From Alitta virens (lineage: Eukaryota > Annelida > Polychaeta > Phyllodocida > Nereididae), in NCBI GenBank assembly GCA_932294295.1, contig OW028577.1, positions 1,373,001-1,437,000 of the forward strand: DNA of 64,000 nt, written 5' to 3'. Shown here piece after piece: positions 36,841-45,991 of this stretch. Every line of letters starts with the position of its first letter. Position 1 is the first letter of the stretch. A model generated the notes under the pieces. The model was given only the letters and a program-made list of their open reading frames with translations, ran no database searches and was not told the DNA's origin. The position numbers and the translations under genes are program-made.

Positions 36841-37802
36841 TGAGACTGACAGTCATAGAAACATCAAGATGGCGAGATAATGGATTAAAAGGCTTAGGTC
36901 TACAACGTCAGATATTTCTTAGTATTTTTATAGAGTCAAATATTTTAAGTACATTTCACTCATCCATAAAGCAGCTGCCTAAATATTTGAAAGATTTTTT
37001 TCATAAACAAGAATATTGTGCAAATAAAACATCAGTTCCAAATAATTCATTTGTTATAACGAGAAAAAAAGACCATTGTGTAATTTAATGAAGAACATTA
37101 TTCTAAGAGTCTAAGACAATATTTTGGTTCCAATTGTCCATGTTTAGTACCTAACTACCTCCATAGGGTTTTGCTTTTCTATAATTCTCATTTTTATTGA
37201 GTGATCACTGGAAATTCTACTGTACAATGTACACAGATCGACCTTTTAGTGCATGATGCAATAAGATGCACTTGAAGTCTTTTGTTGTGGTTGGGACACT
37301 ATTAAAATGAGAGTGTTTCAATGAGGTGTGAGGAGTGCAAGGTGACTATTGGTCAAGGAGTGGCTCATTTTGTACCTGGACACGGTGTTAGTGGCCATAA
37401 CTGACCAATAAAGTGACCGCAGGGCAGTGGGGGGCACTTGCAGAATAACAATGGGTCATGAATCAGGCCCTTGCCAAGGACTGTTCATAGGTCTACCAAC
37501 TAAAAAATACAAGAACACAATATTGCAAAAAGGTTGCACCAGATTATTAGTGAACATAGTGTGGTAGCTTGTCTCATGGTCCGTTGGCTGACTTTGGTTA
37601 GGATTTAGTAAGATTGTATTTTTTCTGTCTTTGCAGTTTGGACTGGCTGTCTGTGTCACAGTCAAAAACAATAAGTACCTAATTAACATGATTAAACGTC
37701 AGTCAGTCAGTCACTAAGTCAGTCTGTCAGGTGTTGTCATAATTCATAAGATGTCAGCCAGCCAGCCAGCTTGCCAGCCAGCTTAATGGTTGGTCAGTCT
37801 GA
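36841..37802. other. Intronic or intergenic stretch
   Basis: Lies between exons 1 and 2 of gene U1. I see no coding exon, only weak AT-rich frames and short CAGT runs near 37700. Confidence 0.4.
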
Positions 37803-38060
37803 GCTGGAAGCTGGGTGGTCTAGTGGCAAGACGCTCGCCTGCTCCTCTGAAGGATCCGGGTTCAATCCCGGGCTCGGGCACCCTTCATGAGCAACATCCC
37901 AGCTGGATGTCGTTTGGATGAGACGTTAAATTGGTGGTCCCTTGTACTCAGTTTCTATGCTGAGCCTGAGCACTGCTGAGGCAAGTAAAAGATCCACGGG
38001 GAAAATGTGTATCATGGGTGGACTCCTCCTCTCTCTCTCACCTCATCAACCAACCCTCAA
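37803..38060 (+). repeat. tRNA-derived SINE, family A, best head
   Basis: The head has GGTGGTCTAGTGGCAAGACG (A box) and GGGTTCAATCCCGGG (B box) at tRNA-like spacing, then GAGCAACATCCCAGCTGG and GAGACGTTAAATTGGTGG. Without an aminoacyl-stem match it is a SINE, not a tRNA gene. A short TATC run follows (38098-38135). Confidence 0.75.
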
Positions 38061-38279
38061 TAGCGGCAAGAACTTGCATTGGAGTGCTGCACTTTCCATA
38101 TCTATCTGTCTATCTATCTATCTATCTATCTATCTGACAGTCAGCCTTAGGTACACAGATATCTCACAAAATGTGACAGTTACAGGTAATGTGGCCAGGT
38201 AACTAATTTCTGTGCACATGCCAAGAAACTGAGAGTTATAGTAAAAATGAATCATAACTTATTTTACTCTGGTCTGGCA

Positions 38280-38400
38280 CTATCATGATTCTCTCCGTTT
38301 CCCAGGGAACAATCCATATTTCTGTAGCCTTGGCAACAGTGACCATTGTCTTGATGACGTCATCATGTGACAATTGTTGCGTCCTGTCCTTGTCTTGTAT
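38280..38400. repeat. ~110-bp repeat, inverted partner at 40375-40490
   Basis: Shares GATTCTCTC, GCCTTGGCAAC and CATTGTCTT followed by ATGA(C/T)GTCATCATGTG with the reverse complement of 40375-40490. This copy holds a perfect 14-bp palindrome, TGATGACGTCATCA, which includes a CRE (TGACGTCA). Confidence 0.65.
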
Positions 38401-38819
38401 AGCTGTTGGTCATGCGGTTGTCACATAAGTTACATATGACCTTCAGGATTCAGTATGTAAAATGTATGTTCAGGGTGGCCCGTTGCCCCGTTCATTGCGA
38501 TTCTTGTCATGTTTACGGCAGAAAAAGTCAACGTTTTGCAGGATGTTATTTTGTGTGTGCAGAGCAGCAGAAATATTCAGTGATGGGATGATATATATAT
38601 ATATATAATAATAACAAAAAATGTGATAAAAAAGTTTACAAGAAAACATATGAAAGGAGAGAAGATATGCTGTTATAATAAGTTCCAAAATGCAAATTTT
38701 AAATTATTTTATTTTATTTTGGGCATAAGATCTATATGAGTATGATTGTGCATAGTATATATTAGCCTTGCAGTATATTTTGTAACATTAAAAATAAGAA
38801 GTAGGAAAAGTTGCCAGTC

Positions 38820-38965
38820 ATCCATTCATTCAGTCAGTCAGTCAGGCAGTCAGTCTGTCAGTCAGTTAGTCAGTCAGCCAGCCAAACAGTCAGCCAGTAA
38901 GACAGTCGTTAACCTTTATTGTACTTATATAGGAAGGTTCAAGTTCATTCAGTCAGTCAGTCAGT
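38820..38965. repeat. (CAGT)n tetranucleotide repeat
   Basis: Interrupted CAGT arrays. The SVSQSVSQ frame across it is spurious. Confidence 0.85.
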
Positions 38966-39530
38966 TGCCAGCTTTCTTCAAGAATAGTCATATTTTGAAA
39001 TAATTTTCTCAGTTGATATTTGTATTCCTGCTGTGGTTGAATATTAGCACATCTCCAGGTAAGCTGCAACAAAGACAGTATATAGGGTCTTTGGCTGCCA
39101 TCATACATTCCACCCATGAGAAGGTCTTGAATTTCTGCAACTCACATTGCGCGTGAATTCTGGTGTGCGTCGTCATTCAAGTTCAGGTACTTACTCATGC
39201 GCCGAGTCATGCAGTATGCTTTGAAGTCAAGATAAACTTTTGATCATCAGCAATGCATAATAAATAATATGGCAGTACACAGGCATTACTAATGCACCGT
39301 GTCTTATTCATGACTTTTTCAGTTAAACAGATGTGCAGCTGTTGGGAGTAGAATTGAAACAGATTTACTCTCATATGTGAATCTGTATTATGTTATTAGA
39401 TTTTTTTCAATGGTTTGGTGCTTACTTAGTCAGCTGTGCCTAATCAGGGCCGGGGGACCTTTGACTTGCATTATTGTGATGCATAGTTTAACTTTTCATA
39501 GAAGCAACTTCTTTATGTATTCTTCCCCTC

Positions 39531-39855
39531 AATAATGGATTTTCACGGAAGGTTGACTATATTTCCACCAGGTGGCTTTAGCAGAATACTGCAATTCTAT
39601 TGGCTGAAAAGGTTCCCGCCCTTGGTTGTGATTTGCTGAAACAAAGTGCATCCTAGCAGCAATATTTTTAGTGTATTTTAATGTTTATTTGACATCTTAT
39701 CATTCAATTAGGTCTCGGTTTTTCTCTGAGAAAATTATATTTATTGAATCAGTTTGTTATGAACTACTATGTCTGAAAGCAAAATGAGTAATAAGAAGAG
39801 ATGAAGGACTTATATTCTGCTGAATTCAGGGCTGCTCAGAGAAAAGACTCTATTA
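39531..39855 (+). mobile_element. CTCF/E2F-motif MITE, copy 3
   Basis: CCACCAGGTGGC at 39565-39576. The CCAAT/E2F-like block is present but the distal CCAAT is mutated (ATTTG). Ends GAAAAGACTCTATTA. Confidence 0.8.
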
Positions 39856-39890
39856 TGATTGATCAGTACATATAGCTTCTTAGTTCTTAC

Positions 39891-39907
39891 CATGGTTTTT
39901 CTCCATG
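39891..39907. mobile_element. Possible degenerate micro-insertion P7 (17 bp)
   Basis: CATGG and CCATG surround TTTTTCT, flanked on both sides by GTTCTTAC (39883-39890 and 39908-39915). The ends and the 8-bp flank fit the palindrome family, but the interior is not palindromic. Confidence 0.35.
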
Positions 39908-40140
39908 GTTCTTACCATCTTCCTAAAGCAAGCTAGCTATCTTCGTGTAGCTACGCTATGCTGCCTTGCTATAAATGGGCTTAATTATCTGGTTTATGCA
40001 TACCCAGTTTGATTTGATGCGAAGATCTGTGAATCGCCAAATCGTCAAGTGTCTATAAACCACCGCATTGCCGTGAAATCTAGCAAGGCACACGCCCTAG
40101 CCACGAGTTCTTACAATAGAAAACAAACTGCTGTCTGCCT
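39905..40140. mobile_element. Inverted-repeat MITE, diverged copy
   Basis: Shares AAATGGGCTTAATTA, GAAGATCTGTG, CGCCAAATC and TTGCCGTGAAATC with GCAAGGCACACGCC, in the same order as 57605-57995. Confidence 0.55.
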
Positions 40141-40374
40141 ATAATTACTTGGCTGACTAACTAATTGACTAACTGACAAGTTTTTGTTCATTACTAAGAA
40201 TATACTTTCATATAATTACATGTATATCACTTCATCACTAAATGCTTATGCTGCTCGATCTGCACATACAATGACATTCTGCAAATTATATCTGCCATGG
40301 AATCACGATGAAGGGCCACCCTAAATGTACATTTTAAAATAAACTAAAGGTGTAACTTATATGTGACGACCAAC

Positions 40375-40490
40375 ACAACAATTGCTGCACATGATGACAT
40401 CATTAAGACAATGATCACGGTTGCCAAGGCTATGGATAGAATGTTTTGGTTACCAGGGAAATTGAGAGAATCAGTAAAGTGCTCTTAAAG
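40375..40490. repeat. ~110-bp repeat, partner of 38280-38400
   Basis: Reverse-complement partner. The central palindrome has decayed to ATGACATCAT. Confidence 0.65.
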
Positions 40491-40573
40491 TTATCATTAA
40501 GAATTTTACAAATGAATTAACTTTCTTTCTGACCAATTCTACTATACCTGCAGACTGGCTGAATGATAAGGTG

Positions 40574-40735
40574 TTAAATAAACATTAAAATGCACTAAAA
40601 ATACTGCTGCTAGGATGCAATTTGCTTCAGCTAATCACAGACAAGGGCGGGAACTTTTTCAGCCAATAGAATTGCAGTATTCTGTCATAGCCACCTGGTG
40701 GAACTATAGAGAACCTTCCGTGAAAATCCACTATT
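40574..40735 (-). mobile_element. CTCF/E2F-motif MITE, copy 4 (5' half)
   Basis: Only the 5' half survives, on the minus strand. The CTCF-like core is at 40690-40701, followed by CCAAT and GGCGGGAA in this orientation. Confidence 0.75.
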
Positions 40736-41504
40736 ACCATTTGGTTAGCTGACTGACTGGCTGGCTAACTGCCTGGCTGATAATTATGTCATAATGATAT
40801 GACAGCCTGGAGGTATGAAGGTCTGCCAGTAAAGTTTGTAATGTGCTTATCTCTCTGTATTTCTATGATATTTTTGTATTTGTATTCTTGTCTACTATCT
40901 AGAGATGAGCGCGGGCTGAGAATCAATGCCCGCACCCGCCTCATATGACCTAAGCCCGCAGTTTGCCCCGCACAGCTGATGATTTTATTTTTTACCCGCA
41001 CCCGATCCCATCCCTCCCCGCAGTTATATAAATTTAACCCCACATGAACCCATGTTATTCGCCCTCAAAAAAAGGAATAAATACATAAAATTATATTTAA
41101 TGTAAGACAAAAAAGAAAAGAGTAATATTAGTACCACTGAGTATCAATGAGAGCCAATGGGCTACATATAGTATAGGGTCATATGCAAAATTCAATGCTT
41201 TTGAAACAAAAGTGTCATGTTAATTGCAATTTAAACCAGAGCAATATGTTCTCTGTTTAAACTAACTGCAATGAATTGGTCAATTGCCCATAATGGACTG
41301 CATCTCAAAGCAAGATCACCCACCCCACCCCAATGTTCACCTTTGTGATTGACCCGCACCCGCCCCGCACTTCTGAAACTCTGCCCGCACCCGCACTGCC
41401 CCGCAGCTCTCAAGGAAAAGGCTAAAACTCGTGGGTCGACACCCGCCCCATGTCTACTATCTACTACACTGCACTACAGTTAAACTGTATCAAAATCATA
41501 AGAG

Positions 41505-41600
41505 TGCCATTGCCTAATGGTTAGGGTGCATTGGCCTACTAAATCATGAGGTATCAGGTTCGAACCCCCATATGTCAAGTTTGGAAAAGTGCTTACAACA
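41505..41600 (+). repeat. tRNA-like SINE head
   Basis: TTGCCTAATGGTTAGGGTG resembles an A box and CAGGTTCGAACCCCC a B box. It continues into unrelated DNA. Confidence 0.45.
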
Positions 41601-41703
41601 TTAAGCCTGATTTTAAGCTTTTATTTTATTTGATATGGATAACTTTACTGCAAAATAGACAGTGCACATAGTAATGCAGTGATTTTTGTTTTGGTACTTT
41701 CAG

Positions 41704-41895
41704 GAGCAGCTGGAGGCCTCCATGGGTCGGTTTTGCCGACAAAGTTGGGGGTTCTTCCCTTCAGGACCCTTAGCAGGGGTTCCCCATGGAATGAGCCAGG
41801 TGCATGCCACTAGTGACCCGCATCTACACCAGGGGTCGACACCAGTCTTCGCAGGATTCCCGCCCCCTCTGGTGCCTTTGCAACAACATGCCATG
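41704..41895 (+). CDS. Unknown gene U1, internal exon
   Basis: Strong acceptor (TTTTTGTTTTGGTACTTTCAG) and strong donor (GCCATG|GTAGGT) bound 192 bases, exactly 64 codons, phase 0 at both ends and GC-richer than the surroundings. It encodes EQLEASMGRFCRQSWGFFPS and then a Pro/Gly/His-rich, low-complexity region ending FAGFPPPLVPLQQHAM, as in disordered parts of nuclear or adaptor proteins. It joins in frame with the exon ending at 36155 and the one starting at 42509. No family recognised. Confidence 0.6.
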
Positions 41896-42508
41896 GTAGG
41901 TCACAATTTATTTTTTTGGGGTGATAAGTAATAACTGACACTCAGACAGTGAGAAATACTTAAATTCATTGTATGAACCTCTTACACCAAAGTTGATGTT
42001 GAACTATGTGCCGACTACAAGCGTTAAACATTTTACCAACCAATACTTTTGGTTAATTCAACAACCAAACTCACTTTAGCACAGGTTCCCTGTGGTGCAA
42101 CCAATCAGACGGTCATTATTTACCGTATGATTGTTGCGTTGAATTAAAACATTTTTGAAGCAAATATATAATTTTCAGGTCAATCATTCTGTATTTAGAC
42201 ATATATTTACATTTAATCAGCATTAGGCACTAATATGTATAATCGGTTATGAAATACTTGTTGATGGTTTGGTTTTCATAAAAGTACACCTAGTTCGTAC
42301 AGATAAATTCGTTACCTCAATTAAACAACTTATACTGATGGATAATACATATATCAATATTACATGTGGATAATACATATATCAATATTACATGTAATAC
42401 ATATATCAATATTACTGTAGATAATACATATATCAATATTACCTGGTTTTCATAATAACCCAAATAGAAAGAAATCTGACCCATGTGTGCGGACTTGTTT
42501 GATCCCAG

Positions 42509-42610
42509 GTCAAGGTTTACTGGGAAGGAGGTCAAAGGTCAGAGAATCGCCCTGATCCCAGCATGCGTTGGAGTGAAAGGGGGTGGAATCCCACTGAGCA
42601 GAGGCTGAGG
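42509..42610 (+). CDS. Unknown gene U1, internal exon
   Basis: The acceptor TTGTTTGATCCCAG ends at 42508 and the donor AGG|GTGAGA follows 42610. The 102 bases are 34 codons in phase 0 at both ends, encoding VKVYWEGGQRSENRPDPSMR and WSERGWNPTEQRLR. With the two upstream exons this gives a continuous 119-codon frame across about 6.5 kb. Charged and Trp-rich, without a domain I can name. Later exons were not found. They may lie beyond the TLR, which would then be nested in an intron. Confidence 0.5.
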
Positions 42611-43244
42611 GTGAGACCCTAGCACCAAGGGACGCACCTGCATACAAAAAGTGTTTGTGACACACAATACCATTGTTTGGGAAGAACAGAGGGATTGTAG
42701 TGACCATGAGCTCAAGGAGGCACTTAATATACAATGGACATAGATAGAGAATAGATAGATAGATAGGTAACTGCTAGATACATTGCATTCTAACCATGGA
42801 TATAGACAGGGATTACTCTAGGTTTTGTCTTAATCCCGCTGTTGACATCTGCAGCAATTAAGCTTGCACCTTAGACAAGTAAGATACGCATGAGAGCACC
42901 CTGAGGTACACCGTGCATTTCCGTCGTACAAGTGGTCGTAGAATAATGTTGGATTGATGCCAATCTATTTGCTGCAGTGAGACATAACAACTGTGGGATA
43001 TGAAGTGTCCAAGAAAGCAGCAATAAATTTCCCAAATTACAAGGGGGGGGGGGGTGATTGCACTGATCATCCCCCTTCCGGGCCTTTCCCAAGAAGGGTA
43101 TAATTATGTCCCCCCCCCCCTGTATTGTATGCCTCTGCACAAGCAGCTGAAATCAAATACTTTGTATTCAAATATGCACCAGGGGGCAGTAAATGACATA
43201 TAGTACAGCTGCAACGACACCTAGGCCTATTCTGTGTATTAAGC

Positions 43245-44085
43245 TCTGAGGGAGCAATTTCTGCCGAAAGACGCACTTGTCCAGTGTGTAGCACCGGTCT
43301 TTCTGATAAATCACGCGAAGCATCAAGGGATAACGTAAAAAATTGATCGTTGAATAAGCGTCGCAACGCCGTTACAACGCTTGTTCAGTCCCATTTATTT
43401 CGTTAGAACGCTTGTTCAGTGCTTTTCACGAAAATAGTACCTTCTGCAGTAGGTGGAATTCCATGGTAAAGTTGTTCAATTATACGACGTTAGTAGAGTT
43501 AAAGTCAAAATAAATCGTCTGAATTAATTTTACAGTGAGTGGCTTCTTGGAAGAAAAGAATAAGGCGTAGTAATCGCACTACTTTGTATGCAGATGACGC
43601 GCGGAAGCATTTCCCTCCCCGATTCTGGGGGAGTGGCAAATCGGTTATAAGAAAGACCGGTGCTTCGCACCGGATCGTAGCGCCGCCTTACGGAAGAAAA
43701 CGCTGAGGGAGTACAGTTTCTTCTGAAATCGGGGAGGGAAATGCTTCCGCGCGCCGTGTACGCGCGAAGTAATGCGATTCCTACGCCTAATTTCTTTTTT
43801 TACAAGGAGCTACTTACTGCGAAACTGGTGCAATTGTTTTCTTTGGGCTGATACTATGTCAGCATAACGAAATTGCACAACTTTACCGTCAAATTCCACC
43901 AACTGCAGCAGGTACTATTTTCGTGAATGTCACTGAACAAGTGTTGTAACGGCGTTGCGATGCTTATTCAACGATCCTTTTTTTACCTTATCCCTTGATG
44001 CTTTCCGCTAGTAATAAGAAAATCCGGTACTATGAACCGGAAAAGCGTCGTCTTACTGTTAGAAATTGGAGGGAGTATGGTCAGA
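43245..44085. mobile_element. Fold-back element, ~830 bp, CpG-rich
   Basis: Two arms of about 400 bp are reverse complements about a centre near 43665. Paired blocks include GAAGCATCAAGGGATAA (43318), GATCGTTGAATAAGC, CGCAACGCCGTTACAACGC and CGGAAGCATTTCCCTCCCCG. The exact centre is a small hairpin, CCGGTGCTTCGCACCGG, whose sequence recurs in altered form at both outer ends. The element is much richer in CpG than its surroundings. No open frame codes for a recognisable protein. Confidence 0.85.
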
Positions 44086-44963
44086 GCGGCCACAAACCGA
44101 AATGGCCACAATACTGAATGGCCACGTTTCCGGAACAGCCATAAAATTTATGGCCACAGACCGAAAACAGCCACATGGATTTTATAGCGCAAACGATCTC
44201 ACTGTTAATTTCTGCATATATTATGTACAGGAGATCGAGTTCATTTTGCTGATCTGTTCACTCAAATTAATAAATAATTGTAAATTCCAATGTATGTTGA
44301 GGCTATTTTACAATAAATAATAATAATTATTTTACTATTATTGTTACTTATTTAACAATAAAGAGTAGAAAAGCTGTTTAATAGATGTATATGGGTATTT
44401 ACCACTTATTTTCAAGGAATTCCTTGCGTGAAGCTGGGAATGTTCAATTCTCATCTCATTGGCAGCTAATTTGCATATTTCACCATCTACACACATGATG
44501 GTGCTTCCTGATTGGCCAAAATCTCTGTGCTGTCAGCTTTAAGGCAATTTGTTTAAGAATTGAGTGTAATCAAGGCAAACAAGACTAATTGCTATTCAAT
44601 TTCACTGTAAGACATTCAATGCCATAAGAAGGCTATAAGGTAAATTTGTTTGTATTTAAGTCTAACAAGTCAACTAGCAAAATAATTTCCATCAAGCTCA
44701 AGGCATTTCCTAATGTATTCAGCTACATTCTGATTGGCTGTTGCAAATGACATAGCTGCCTCTTGAGATGAAAAGCCAGTTAAGGCATTCAGGAGCCTTG
44801 GTATTAGTTAAAGTATAAGTGATGTCATCACTGAGCAATGCCATATATGTTGGCACCTGTGTTCTGAGATACAAAAAAATTAAACCCAAAACATTGTCTT
44901 GACGCAAGACCCTCTATCACACCTTTCTGCAGGAGGGGTCTTAGAGAATTCGAGGAGCAAGGA

Positions 44964-44993
44964 TCCGAGTTTGGGGGGGGGGGGGGGGGGGCA
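44964..44993. repeat. Poly-G tract
   Basis: About 20 consecutive G after GAGTTT. Other long G tracts occur near 26527, 30054, 35791, 43044 and 63925. Confidence 0.9.
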
Positions 44994-45176
44994 ATAATTT
45001 TGACAGTGTAGAAAGGTTTATATTAATCATAAGATAAGGGTCTAGGCCTAGACTGCCCAAAACATGAGACCCAAAACACAGCAAAACGGGCTAGCTCTCA
45101 GGTAACATACTGGAAAGGGGCCAATGTTGGGCCAATGATGGGCCACTGTTTCCTTAACTGCTTAACAACCTTTAAA

Positions 45177-45253
45177 TGTGTGTCTGAAAAGCAAAATGAG
45201 TAATAGCAAAAACATGAGAGACTTATGGCGTGGAATATTTTATGGTGAAAAAG
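45177..45253 (+). mobile_element. CTCF/E2F-motif MITE, 3' fragment
   Basis: Contains TGTCTGAAAAGCAAAATGAG, TAATA and GAGACTTATGG from the 3' third of the MITE. It lies between inverted GGGCCAATG/CAGTGGCCC blocks of the CCCAGATAGCA family (45115-45315), implying nesting. Confidence 0.6.
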
Positions 45254-45991
45254 GTCAATTGTCACTATTGGTTGCCAATGTTGGTTTAACAGTGGCCCAA
45301 CATTGGGTGATTGGAACAATGGTTGCATGTAGTCTTGGAGTAATTGGCCAAGTTGTCATTTGTTCCTACCTTCAGAGGTCCTGGTTCTATGTTGTCTGCT
45401 AATGATTTCTTTAAATTACAACTCAGAGAATTGCTGCAAATATAATATGCTTAGACTGGTTTGATACTGATTTGATTTATATAACATTGATTTAAATAAA
45501 ACTCTTCTTGTCAAGCTCACTATGTACGTCCTGAAATAGAATACAAAGAATTGTACAGTACCAAAACTTTGGTATGTTCATACAAACACTGGATTTTTAC
45601 TGATAACTACTGATAATTAAGTGATTATATTAATCAATGATTAATGGTATCCGCTTCAGTAATTTCCTTATATATAAAAATTGTTCTGGTGGTCCATGCA
45701 GTCTGGCCCACTAATAACGGACTGCTCGGGACTATCAAAAATCCGGTATAATGGAGTTTTGTTATATGTGGGTGTGGTGTAAAAGATAGGCACTGAATCC
45801 ATTTCTGGATATTGATCTTCTGGCTGAACTTTCATTATAAATTTGTTATTGACATCGAAAAATAAATTGATATATATGTCATATATGAGTTGCTTGCAAA
45901 CAGGTCCAACTGTATCAGATTGATAAGACCAAATAGTGTCCTTGTTCGTTTTTCAATGTACATTTACTTTTCATGGGACAAGGTTGTAAAT

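Noticed and set aside
37803..37885. tRNA gene
   Set aside because: A and B boxes are good, but there is no paired acceptor stem and the sequence continues into the SINE body.
45890..45991. Upstream extension of the TLR (TTG at 45890 or ATG at 45956)
   Set aside because: The signal peptide starts right after the ATG at 45992, which has the better context. The upstream part is more likely 5'UTR, perhaps with an acceptor at TTGCTTGCAAACAG.
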